Source: Adineta vaga
Taxonomy: Eukaryota; Rotifera
Direction: 5' to 3'
DNA: 64,000 nucleotides
NCBI GenBank assembly: GCA_021613535.1
Contig: CP075492.1
Coordinates: 16,120,001-16,184,000 of the forward strand
Notes under the pieces: model-generated
The model's database searches: none
Told to the model about the DNA's origin: nothing
What the model saw: the letters and a program-made list of their open reading frames with translations, nothing else
Made by a program: the position numbers and the translations under genes
In this document: in pieces, positions 37,081 through 47,726 of the stretch
How the letters are laid out: every line of letters starts with the position of its first letter
How positions within the stretch are numbered: the stretch's first letter is position 1

Positions 37081-37925
37081 CTACGAAACACCGTTTTTTA
37101 GCAAAAGCACTGATATCAGCGGTTTTTTTATGACACCGCGGTTTTTATGCAGCACACCGCGCCGCGATTTCAATAACCGGTGTTAGTGCCGGTTTTTTAG
37201 GACAGCGGTAATAGCAAACCGCGATGTACCAACTATTGACCGCTGTTTCATATATTGTGGTTATGAGCGGTTTGGTATTCCGCGGTGTAGCTGCCAGAAA
37301 CTGCGATTTCCTTGTACTGCGTCTTTTAGCGTTTTTTCAGAATCGCGGTGTGTATGTCAATAACCGCGTTTTGATTAAACCGCGATGTACTAATATATGA
37401 ACGCGGTATATCAATCAAAAACTGAATATGCAGTGACTTATAGGATGTCGTGCCTTGCTTTTTCGTAACTTTTTGCACAAATTTTTTTGTGCGGCTGTCA
37501 GTAAAAAATGAAAGGAGTCCAATGGGACTTGTGAATGTTCCTACATCACCCCTCGAAGAACAACTCCTTTTGGAGAAGTGTGACCGGGTCGCCACAATCG
37601 GATTCTATGTGTATCTGGTTGTTTATGAAAAGTGGTGTTTTGAAGTGGTTTTTAAAAATGCGGTTTTCTTGAGCAGCGCTAATCAAACCATTAAAGAAAA
37701 TGTCAAATACCGCCTCAAACCGCGGTTCTCGTTAACTGCGGTTACTGACGGTTTTTTCTCATCGCGGAAGTCAAACCATGAATGAAGGTGCGAAAAACTG
37801 CAGAAAACCGTGGTTTGAGGTGGTATTCGACACCTTCATTAATGGTCTGACTTCCGCGATGAGAAAAAACCGTCGATAACTGCGGTCTCAAAAACCGCCG
37901 AATAGCAGCGGTTTTTGCCTTTTTT
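37081..37925. mobile_element. CCGCGGT-rich probable non-autonomous transposon
   Basis: At least a dozen short motifs of the type ACCGCGG/CCGCGGT followed by T-runs are scattered over 850 bp in both orientations, and local GC is above the surroundings. Near the right end, 37741-37790 and 37831-37880 form a 50-bp inverted repeat with a few mismatches. No transposase frame is recognisable; open frames of 90-110 codons on both strands look accidental. Termini and target duplication could not be fixed. Confidence 0.5.
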
Positions 37926-38354
37926 TCTCGTGGGATAACGTGCAGTCAATGTTTTCCGCTCTCAACAACTCAACGACAGTTGCCTTTTGTTCGAATAAAC
38001 GTTGTGAAAGTTTCATTTGATTCTCAACGTGTTCGTTGATGTGATGCTGTTTCGCTTGTATTTTTATTTTTTGTTTCCTCGCATTAACAGTGAGCGAGAA
38101 ATAAGTTTGCTACTCGCTTCGTGCATCAGCGAAAAGAAAAGGACAACATTCTTTTGTTTCACTATTCACCATAGTTACTTATGAATAAAGGTGTGCTTCG
38201 CTCGCTTCTTTATTCACCTTATAATGAAACAAAGACATTTTAGCAAGAGAGCATTGAGTTCAAAATTTCTAATTCTAATGTGACAGAAGTGATGATCTGC
38301 GCGAATGGTACGTCTGACAGCAATTATATTAATAATTTGTAGACGTTACTTTTC

Positions 38355-38729
38355 ATGTATCTGTGTAGAGAATTGATGCGAATGATCGCTAACTACCTTC
38401 ATAAAATTTCACCGTCTTCAGACGTTTCTTACATGCTCTACAAAGTGCTTGACTACACCCGACAAAAAATTCACAAGCATGTGAACATACGAGTAATTTC
38501 AGATAATGAAGTCGTTTTAATTCTAAGAAAATATGAACCAGTTGTCAGCTTAAATGATGCTTCATCTAAAAACGCTCTATTGCCTGTCATATATGAAATT
38601 CACCACTGGGAATATTTGTGTCGAAAAGCGTCATGGCATGAAAGTAGTGAGAAAAAACATTGCACCACAACATTGGAAGGAATGTGCGTTTTTAAGTTTA
38701 TTCGTTCTCTTGCTTTTGGCGAGAGGTGA
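38355..38729 (+). CDS. Uncertain hypothetical ORF
   Basis: A 124-codon ATG frame just upstream of the nuclease-like gene, which I do not recognise. It begins MYLCRELMRMIANYLHK and has mixed polar and hydrophobic content, no TM, four Cys and many His. It ends within the TATA-bearing promoter region of the next gene, so it may be chance or an older exon. Confidence 0.22.
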   Translation: MYLCRELMRMIANYLHKISPSSDVSYMLYKVLDYTRQKIHKHVNIRVISDNEVVLILRKYEPVVSLNDASSKNALLPVIYEIHHWEYLCRKASWHESSEKKHCTTTLEGMCVFKFIRSLAFGER

Positions 38730-38732
38730 GGG

Positions 38733-38836
38733 TGTATATATACTTTAACATATCGCAACAAAACTCATCTCATTCTCTTTGATAAACACAGAAATAGTTT
38801 TATACAAAATCTCGATTCTCAACAGCAATCAATACA
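38733..38836 (+). promoter_or_regulatory. TATA-like core promoter of nuclease-repeat gene
   Basis: GTATATATAC at about 38733 is followed by a 95-bp AC-rich leader and then the ATG of the nuclease-repeat gene. Its position fits a TATA box plus 5' UTR. Confidence 0.4.
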
Positions 38837-40752
38837 ATGGCCACTGGTAAGGAAAATAATATTGATATGGATGCTGATGACTACGAACACTTTTTACCGT
38901 ACTATCTCTACGTCGGAAATCATTTGGAACAGTACTATCAGGAATACGTAAAGAATCACGGGGATCCTCAAACAGCAGTTTCGTTACAAGAGACCGAACC
39001 TCAGGACGAGCTCTCTCAACCTTCTTCCGAAACATCAGAAGGTCATCCCACACCACGTCAATTCGAAAAGATGTGTTACGCCACTGCAGGTCCAGCCTGT
39101 GAACGTCTTGCAGCTGAGACTCGCCAGAATGTCAAACTGATCGAGCCAAGAACAATACATACGTACCGTTATAAGGATGCGAAGACAGGAGAAATGGTGG
39201 AGAAAGGTATTAAACCTGACATGATTATAGCGTTCAGCCATGATGGCGTTAGGGGTAAGAATGTCGTTGTCGATGCAAAATCACACAAGGGCGCTATACA
39301 AATGTCAGACTATCGCAAACTAGACCGAGATCGAAAAGTGACAAAGGTAAGCAAGTTTGAAATATCCGGGGAAGACAGTCGGCTTTGATGTTCTGTGGTA
39401 GAATAATTTTCATGAACTATTTGTTTTAGTCCTCACATGCTATTCTTTTTATCAACACAAACAGTAAATTACCAAAGTCCGTAGAGGAAGCAGTTGAAGC
39501 CGATCCACATATGAATATCATTCGGTACAACGGTGAACAGCCCAATGCTACTTCAAGAGAATTTGTCGACAAAGTTGGTCCTCATGTAAGTGGTTCCGAA
39601 TTCCGAGCAGACGATCAGCGTTACGAAAATAACAAACAGTACGTTGATCAGTCTGATCTTAAGAAACAAAAATATCCGAATCCTCTCGGTAAACAGAACA
39701 GTGAACTAACTAAGAACACACATCGCCATTTCACTGGTTACGACTTTCGGCATCCCCGCAAGCCAGATGGCTCGCTAGATAGAGATCAGGCGGTGAACGA
39801 AGGTTTGAAAGAAGATGGAACGCTAGACATGCGTCTCAACGAAAACAAGAATGTTGAACAAGTGGAACAGCATCTCACACAGGCAGGTGAGCCAGATATG
39901 CGTTTTGCTGAAAACAAGAATGTTGAACAAGTGGAACAGCATCTCACACAGGCAGGTGAGCCAGATATGCGTTTTGCTGAAAACAAGAATGTTGAAGAAG
40001 TGGAACAGCATCTTACACAGGCAGGTGAGCCAGATATGCGTTTTGCTGAAAACAAGAATGTTGAACAAGTGGAACAGCATCTCACACAGGCAGGTGAGCC
40101 AGATATGCGTTTTGCTGAAAACAAGAATGTTGAAGAAGTGGAACAGCATCTTACACAGGCAGGTGAGCCAGATATGCGTTTTGCTGAAAACAAGAATGTT
40201 GAACAAGTGGAACAGCATCTCACACAGGCAGGTGAGCCAGATATGCGTTTTGCTGAAAACAAGAATGTTGAAGAAGTGGAACAGCATCTTACACAGGCAG
40301 GTGAACCAGATATGCGCTTTAAGGAAAATCAGGAGGCAGTGGCATCTGCGGAAGCTCAAACAATCGATAGTGGTGGTGAGTTTTCCTCTGATATGTTTTA
40401 AATGTATGACAAGATAGTTTTTTTCCGTTAAATTAGAAGAAACTGTAGCTGAAGTTGGAATATCGTCTGGTAGTGGAGAAGGGGACGAACACCTTAAAGC
40501 CGATGGTACTCCTGATATGCGATATAGCTCCAACAGAGAAGATATAGCAGAGATGGAAGAAACTGAAGATATACCAGAAATGAATGAAGGTTTGTACAGT
40601 TTTGTTTTTGAAATTCTCTCAAAACCGCAAAACCTCTCTGTTTCATAGGTATGAGTACAATGAGCCTTGACGATGGCGGTGCGGATAGTGCTGGTGATGG
40701 ACCATTAAAAGCAGATGGTACACCTGATATGCGCTTCAGTGCTAACCAGTGA
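38837..40752 (+). CDS. PD-(D/E)XK nuclease-like protein with GxPDMRF repeats
   Basis: Four exons, 38837-39346, 39478-40375, 40437-40589 and 40649-40752, join in phase to 554 aa. Residues 75-170 contain helix FEKMCYATAGPACERLAAE, then KPDMIIAF (P127-D128) and, 17 residues on, VVVDAK (D146-K148). This is the arrangement of a PD-(D/E)XK nuclease active site, with a Glu in the preceding helix. After the second exon begins (SVEEAVEADPHMNIIRYN) comes a polar linker and then repeats. A diverged LKEDGTLDMRLNEN is followed by seven 23-residue units built on LTQAGEPDMRF(A/K)EN, and two more diverged units (LKADGTPDMRY, LKADGTPDMRF) lie in exons 3 and 4. There is no signal peptide or TM. The repeat may be a binding module. 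Function unknown; nuclease activity is inference from the motif spacing. Confidence 0.75.
39826..40330 (+). repeat. 69-bp coding tandem repeat
   Basis: About seven head-to-tail 69-bp units in exon 2 of the nuclease-repeat gene. Two variants alternate (GAACAAGTGG...CTCACA versus GAAGAAGTGG...CTTACA), giving a 138-bp higher-order period. Units of the same variant are almost identical, which points to recent unequal exchange. Confidence 0.9.
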
Positions 40753-40992
40753 AGGAGCCGCTTTGTCGTGATAATCTTTTGCTGTTGGTTCTAGCATTCT
40801 TCATTCGAGAAATAAATTTTTAAGCTTATATATTGTAATTTATCTAATAAGTAAAATCTTTTTCAGTGTCTAAACGTGTGTGGGCCTGATTTTGCTAGGA
40901 AAAAAGGTAAACCGTCCAGAAGCCATACAGTTTCACTATCAATTTAACGAGGAGACTTACACAAGCGTTCTAACCGTTCAGACCGCATCGTT

Positions 40993-41080
40993 TCTTGAGG
41001 GTGGGTGAGGGTGTGAGTGTGGGTGTGGATGTGGGTGCTAGACAGTTGCAGTACACCCACACCCACACCCTCACACCACG
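40993..41080. repeat. Telomere-like hairpin element 7
   Basis: TTCTTGAGGGTGGGTGAGGGTG with further GTGGG units, a short spacer, then CACCCACACCCACACCCTCAC. It is an inverted telomere-like repeat about 240 bp downstream of the nuclease-repeat gene. Confidence 0.8.
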
Positions 41081-41914
41081 CTTTTGATTCATAGTGTTAA
41101 ACTAAGTTCACATTAGATTTTTTTCTTTTTTAGTTTATTAAATTGTGTTCAATCTATTTAAGAGATTTATTTATCGATATTCCAATGTTTTCTTTTTTTA
41201 AATATATTAAGGAATATTGAAAAAGAACAAAAAAATATTTGAATTCGTTTTCAATCTATCAGTGTGAATCAGAATGATCATAAATATCAAAGAAGAAATA
41301 AATTCATCGATTAAATGTCAAGATTTTGACACAACAGAGTTTACAAAAAAAAGATTTTTATTGTGATAAAATCATTTTAATATATGGAAGAGTGTTGAAA
41401 TCGGTCAATTAGTGTAAGGATTAGGGCATGAAAGATACACTCTCAACCTGGACTTAGGCTCAAAAACTTGAGAATGTCGATTCGACCGTGTGACTCGAGT
41501 TATTCGAAACAATAATTACAAAACGTTTCTTTTATTCCCGTAAAAATAGGCGAGTTGTAAAATTTAATTATCACTTATGCACAACCCTCTTCGTTTAAAT
41601 TGAATATTTGTAATTCAAAGAGATTTTTCAAGCGGTTGTTCCCCCCATCGCTATATCTATATGTGGAAAATGATCGAATAAGTCTATTAAGTCGAATTTG
41701 CATTTTATTTTGTTTCAGATAATTTTTCAACAGTGAAGATATGTTTTCATGATAAAAAGGAAAAGAATCAAATAATAGTAAAAAATATGACTCAACCATC
41801 TTTATTTTCCAACATATTTCGTTTCTTATCATTATTGACTTTCGAGCATTTTATTCTTATCTTCATCAACATGAATCTTCCCATTTTCAGTTTTAAAATT
41901 TCTCTTTCCTACCG

Positions 41915-43791
41915 ATGGATATGGCAAACAGCACAAAACAATGTTTCAAATGTCTGAAATATAAAAAAATTACAGTCCTTTGTAGAGGATGTTCAAAAGA
42001 ATTTTGTCTCGCAGATTTACATGAACATCAACAATTATTAAATGAAGAATTAAATGTTGTTATCAATGATTATGATCAATTTAGACATTCGATAAACGAT
42101 CAAAAACAAAATCCACAAAACCATTCATTGATCAAACAAATTAATCAATGGGAAATAAATTCAATTCAAAGAATTCAACAAACATCTGAAAAATGTCGAC
42201 AAAATATTATTGAGCATTTCAAAACATCTCTTAGAGAGATCGAACAAAAATTAAAGGAACTAAGTGAACAGATCAAAGCAATTCAACGAGAAAATGAATT
42301 TAACGAAATTGATTTGAATGGTTTAAGAGAAAAACTAAGTAAAATGACTGAAGAACTGAATCATCCATCAAATATTTCAATTGAAGGACATAATCAAGGA
42401 TTTATTAAGGAAATTTCAATTGTTTTATCAGATAGTAAGTAAAAATAAAATCATCGAATCTTTATGTTTTGAAAACTTATTAATAAAAATTTTCTTTGAA
42501 TTACTTTCTACATTAGATAATTCGCAATTATCATCAACAAATCATTTTAACAATTTAAAAACGAAAACTTCACCTGTTCAACAAAAAAGTAAAGTTTCTT
42601 TATTTTTCTTGGAAGCGAAAACGAATTCTTAAATCAAATGTTTCAATGAAATAATGAAGAAATCTCTCAATTTCATTTCTTTTTCAATTTGATCACGAAG
42701 ATTTTCTCATTCTCATTATCTTTTTGTATAAATTTCTTTCGAAAAACGTTTCAACCCTTAGTTTTCATTTCCATCTTTTGAAATCACAAATCACTTATTA
42801 TTCAGAACAAAATTCGTTTCTATTAAAACAACCCTTATCAATTTTTCCTTTTTCCCTATAGAAATTTTTGTATTTTTCTCTTCATTTTCTAGAATCAATA
42901 TTTCAACAACATGGAAGAATTGTTGCGGGAGGAAATGGAGATGGAAGGCAATTAAATCAGCTCTCCAATCCTTATGGAATCTTTGTTGATGAAAACAAAA
43001 TCATTTTCATTGCTGATTGTTCGAATCATCGTATTGTTCAATGGAAATATGATGAAAAACAAGGACAAATCATTGCAGGTGGAAATGGAAAAGGAAATAG
43101 AATGGATCAATTGACTTATCCGACAGATGTGATTGTTAATCAACAAAATCATTCAATCATCATTGCTGATTGTATGAATAGACGAGTGATGCGATGGTCA
43201 CGAGATCAAAAACAACAAATTCTCATTCAAAATATTCGTTGTTATGGTTTAACAATGGATCAACATGGATTTCTTTATGTTTCTGATCATGAGAAGAATG
43301 AAGTGAGAAAATGGAAGTTAGAAAACATTAATGAGAACAAAGAAGGAACATTAGTTGCAGGTGGAAATGGAAGAGGAAATCAACGAAATCAACTCGACTG
43401 TCCTACTTTCATCTTTGTTGATAAAGTTCAATCTGTTTATGTTTCAGATCGAGATAATCATCGTGTGATGAAATGGAGAAAAGATGCGAATGAAGGAATT
43501 GTTGTGGCTGGAGGAGATGGTCAAGGAAATAATCTCAATCAATTGAATTCTCCTCATGGATTGTTTGTTGATGAATGGAATCAAATCTATGTGGCAGATT
43601 GTGGGAATCATCGAATAATGCGATGGTATGAAGGAGATAAAGAAGGTTTAGTTATTGTTGGTGGAAATGGTCAAGGAAGTGAATCAAATCAATTGAATAG
43701 GCCCACTGGTTTATCATTTGATTTTGAAGGAAATCTTTATGTTTCAGATTCTGGAAATAATCGAATCGTTCGATTTGATAAAATTTATTGA
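41915..43791 (+). CDS. B-box-like/coiled-coil/NHL protein, copy 3
   Basis: Exons 41915-42434 and 42893-43791 join in phase to 472 aa. C10, C13, C23, C26, C31, H36 and H38 form a compact zinc-binding motif of degenerate B-box type. Residues 40-165 are coiled-coil-like (EIEQKLKELSEQIKAIQREN). Six NHL blades follow, with repeats of GGNGxGxxxNQL, (F/L)FVDE and DxxNHR(I/V). It is the intact partner of copy 2: the first ~220 bp of exon 1 and most of exon 2 match copy 2 almost base for base, while the coiled-coil half and the intron differ. By analogy with TRIM-NHL proteins it may be a multimeric scaffold for RNA or protein; the ligand is unknown. Confidence 0.87.
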
Positions 43792-44828
43792 GATGAACTT
43801 TGCATTTTAAACGTAAGGATTTGATGAAAAACGATTTTTGTCAAATTGAAATGAAATTTGGTAGAAGAAATGTTTGTTAAATCAAAGATTTTGTTTTGTT
43901 TTCAAATCAAATCTTGAAAATTTCTCAAAATTTGTCAATAAACAAATGAAGTGAAATTGATTTTCGAAGATCTTGAAAAAGAAAAACAAAACAATCGAAG
44001 AAAAAAAAAATTAAAAATGTTGTTTTCTTCGAATCAAAAATCCAGAATAGAATTTGAATTTATTTTCTCAATTAGTTAATTGATCATTTTTATCGAGAAA
44101 TCATTGAATCCGTTTAACAAGAACAAAAGAAATTGTCTCATCTTCAGAGATTCTTTGTTGATGAAAAGAAGAAGAATTTTGATATCTGGACAATAAAAAT
44201 GCAATTAAAGCACAATTAACCATCTTGAGAGTGGGTGCGAGTCAATTTCTCTATCCACCCACACCCTCAACACGAAAAATATGATCCTATTGATCAGAAT
44301 CAAGAGTAAAACATTGAATACTATGTTGAATTCTAGATAAAATTAAACGACAGAATCTGTTGAGTATTGTATTATCATGTTCATTTGATAGATGGTGTAA
44401 AAGTAATGTGTCGAGCCAATCTGTCAAGTTTTCTATTAACCCTCAACTAAAAGGAGGATCCTATGAAAAAAAATTGTTAGTAAACAATAGAAACCAAGAG
44501 TAGAGCGAGAAAATATTGCTTGGCCCTTTCTCAACGCAGATTATTGGGGTATGATATTAAAATCAGTCGGGGGTTATTGATTTTTATAATTCTCAAATAA
44601 ATATTCTACATTGAAAGGATATGTATGAATGTCTATACTCATTCATCACTCCCAGTTCCGTTCTACCCATGACGTTAATTATACTGGTCCAAAAAAATAT
44701 TTCAATAATCAAACCTCCTTTCATTTACCTTTTTTCTTCCTTTATAGAAATTTGTATTGCGAAGGTCTAGAAATCTACGCCTATTTCTTTCTCTTTTGAC
44801 ATCGTTATTTGAATTCAACTAAATCCTG
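43792..44828. other. Intergenic with telomere-like element 8
   Basis: AT-rich flank of the NHL gene followed by one short telomere-like hairpin (44223-44272). No coding or RNA gene recognised. Confidence 0.5.
44223..44272. repeat. Telomere-like hairpin element 8
   Basis: CATCTTGAGAGTGGGTG on the left and CACCCACACCCTCAAC on the right, around about 17 bp. It is the shortest of the hairpin elements and shares the CTTGAG/CTCAA ends. Confidence 0.75.
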
Positions 44829-46101
44829 ATGATTCACAACTATCGAGCAATAGTCAGTTCAATTATCGTGATTGTTTTCGTTGAAGCAATCTATTATATG
44901 TACAAAACTGATAATAGAATATGGTTCAACAATGATTTCAATCTCTTCAAACAATCGACATCAACAAATAGAACTTTTGTCACTTCAATAAAACATATCA
45001 TTCATGTGAGTAGGTAATTTTAAAGTTTCACTTATTCATTATGTTTTTATTCAATTTTATTAATAGATCAAAGTAACGTGAAGAATACTACTTCTACTAA
45101 TGGAAGCATGATGTCGAAGCCAAATACAAATGAAGAATCTTATCAAACATCTACCTTGTCATCTGTCTCCCCACACTGTAAAACTTCTTCAATAAACAAT
45201 AATTTGAATATAACATCGAACTATCGAGTTAATGTAACAAAAATTCTGTATTCATTTGATGAATTAGAGAGCCAACATGGTTCTGATATACATATTGGTG
45301 GTCATTGGTATCCATTGAATTGTCTTGCTAATCAACGTCTTGCTCTCATTATTTGTTATCGTCAACGTGATCAACATTTACGAATCTTTTTAAATCATAT
45401 TCATCCCTTTTTAAAAGAACAACAACTTGATTATACAATCATTGTTGTTAATCAAAATGGAAAAGAAAAATTCAATCGAGGAGCTTTATTCAATGTTGGA
45501 TATATTGAAGCAATTAAACTCTATTCATTTAATTGTTTTATATTTCATGATGTAGATTTATTACCTGAAGATTCAAGAAATATTTATCAGTGTCATTCTC
45601 TTCCACGACATATGTGAGTAAAACTTATCGATCAAACATTTTCCATACGGATTTATTAGGTCAGTAGCAGTGGATAAATTCAATTATAGATTGTTGTATC
45701 CGACATTATTTGGTGGTGTAACTTCTTTTCATATCGATGATTTTGTTCATGCTAATGGTTTTCCAAATGTCTATTGGGGATGGGGAAATGAAGACGATGA
45801 TATGTACTTACGTGTTACGAAGAGATTGAAGAAGAATATCACTCGTTATCCAATCGAAATCGCTCGTTATCAAATGATTCGAACACATGGTCATAAATCA
45901 GGTATGGTGAATCCTTATCGAGATAAACTTCTTCGTTCAAATTATGATTTCGATCTCGATGGTTTGAATACAATACGTTATAATCTTCATCAAGTAACAT
46001 TACATCGTTTATTTACTCTTATTAACGTTACACTTTTCGAAGAGACGTACGAACAAATTCTTATTCGACTGAATATTACACGTAAAGAGAAACGAACATG
46101 A
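44829..46101 (+). CDS. Beta-1,4-galactosyltransferase-like enzyme
   Basis: Exons 44829-45013, 45074-45613 and 45660-46101 join in phase, about 388 aa. The N-terminus is a type II signal anchor (SSIIVIVFVEAIYYMY), followed by a Ser/Thr/Asn stem with several N-glycosylation sites. The GT7-family catalytic domain shows GGHWYPLNC, the nucleotide-binding FHDVDLLPED with the DVD metal motif, PRH, the acceptor loop YPTLFGGVTSF, NGFPNVYWGWGNEDDD and a late HGHKSG. The enzyme would transfer galactose or GalNAc from UDP-sugar to terminal GlcNAc in the Golgi. The first intron uses acceptor AAAG, which keeps the frame. No defect seen. Confidence 0.88.
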
Positions 46102-46509
46102 TGTTTTTTTATATCAATAAGATTGTAAACCTTCGTCTTTGGTTGAAGATCTTTTTTTTTTGTCTTTTATTTATAGTATTTTTAATTCATACTGTGCATA
46201 CTCGGATGAATGGATCTTATTAGAATCTTTCTATAGGAAAATAAATAATTTCTTTTCATTTTTGTTTAATCACGAAAGAACATTGAAAAATCAATCATGT
46301 CATCTCGGCTTTTTCTTTAGTATCAAACGTACTTCCACACACCTTTCTCTTTTCTTCAATAAATAGTGAGTATTTTATTGTCGTACCTTGGAATTGACGA
46401 TATCAACTCAATCATTATTATTAGAAAAAGGAAACAACGATATTATCTTTGTGCATTTCAATACGTTAGATCGATCAATCAAATAATATCAATTTTTTCT
46501 TTTTTCAAG

Positions 46510-47616
46510 ATGTATGATAAACGCAGAGAAAAACGTTGGATATCTTCGATTAAAAGAAATATATCTTTAATGATCTTTACTATTCAATTAATTCTCATTT
46601 CAACGATTTATCTTCATATTTGGATAATTACTGATTTATCCAAATCATCTCAAATGAATACAGTATCTTCAAAAATCTAAAATCTAAATGATTATTCCAA
46701 ACGTTCACCAATTGTTTTCAAGTGTAATGAAAAACGTAAAATAGCCTTTACATTCGATGATGGCCCTCATCCAATCTACACTTCTTCAATCGTCAAAACA
46801 TTAAATCGACAACAAGTAAAAGCCGGGTTCTTCCTTTCTGGAACATCAATTCAAAGTTTTCTCAATGCTCATAATAATCTTACTGTTCATACATTTGAAA
46901 GACCACGAATAGGATATTTACTCTTACAAGATTATACATTAATTGTAAATCTATTTCAAGGACATGAAATTTATCTTCATGGTTGGTTACATGAAAAAAT
47001 AACTGAAATGGAAATACAAACAGTTGTGGATAATATTTCTACACAATTATTAGAAATAGGTCTTTTGAAAGGATTTAAACCAATCTATCGAGCACCATGG
47101 GGAATTGGTACAGCACCGGTTCATGTCAATAGAAAAGCTTTACTTCCACAAATTTTAGATCAAATGGGAATTCTTCCTGTGTTTTGGAATATCGATACAA
47201 AAGATTATCTAGTTAATGTCGATGAAGATACAGTAATTAATAATACGGTACGTATGATCTGTATGAGACAAGGTGGACATATATTAATGCATGATAATCG
47301 ACCAACAACAGCTTTTTTTCTTGATCGACTTATTCGTTCGATTCGTGCCAGTGGCCATATTATCGTAAGTCCAAATGAGATCGATAGGAAATGGAATGAT
47401 CAAAGTCGAATGAATAGAACAAGAAAATATATCGAACTTCTACGAGAACGAGCTTGGAATATACAAAATAATCGAACACTTCAAACGAGTAATTATCGCC
47501 CTGTACAAATTATTTTATCATCACGACAAGGAAAAATTGAACCTTTACATTGTATTACTCCACTTGCACAATATCAAGGAAAAATTCGAGTTTATCCAAG
47601 TATAAGCGATGTTTAA
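46510..47616 (+). CDS. Polysaccharide (chitin-type) deacetylase
   Basis: Exons 46510-46662 and 46723-47616 join in phase to 348 aa; the 60-bp intron contains an in-frame TAA, so reading straight through would wrongly suggest a nonsense mutation. A type II anchor (ISLMIFTIQLILISTIYL) puts the domain outside the cytosol. NodB-fold motifs: TFDDGPHP (catalytic Asp63 and metal Asp64), HGWLHE (metal His pair), RAPWG, WNIDTKDY and ILMHD. Family members remove acetyl groups from chitin-like N-acetylglucosamine polymers. A pyrimidine-rich TTTTTTCAAG lies just before the ATG, so an upstream exon or trans-splice site is possible. It ends about 110 bp before the convergent acyltransferase gene. Confidence 0.87.
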
Positions 47617-47726
47617 TTCTTTGATTTTCTAGCACGATCCTCGTATATTCATTGTGATTCTTTATTCGCAGTTAATAAATAACAGATGATATGTGTATAA
47701 GTAAATATGAGCAATAAACAAATGAT

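Noticed and set aside
37326-37785. Opposing ORFs of 90-111 codons in the CCGCGGT field
   Set aside because: They overlap each other, contain repeat motifs and lack recognisable domains.
39826-40330. CRISPR-like array
   Set aside because: The repeats are contiguous coding units without unique spacers, in a spliced eukaryotic gene.
39786-40533. Long open frames antisense and out of frame to the GxPDMRF repeat gene
   Set aside because: They are shadows produced by the 69-bp tandem repeat and have no start, splice or domain evidence.
46678-46680. Nonsense codon in the polysaccharide deacetylase
   Set aside because: It lies inside a 60-bp intron with GTATCT donor and TTTTCAAG acceptor that keeps phase, so the gene is not broken.
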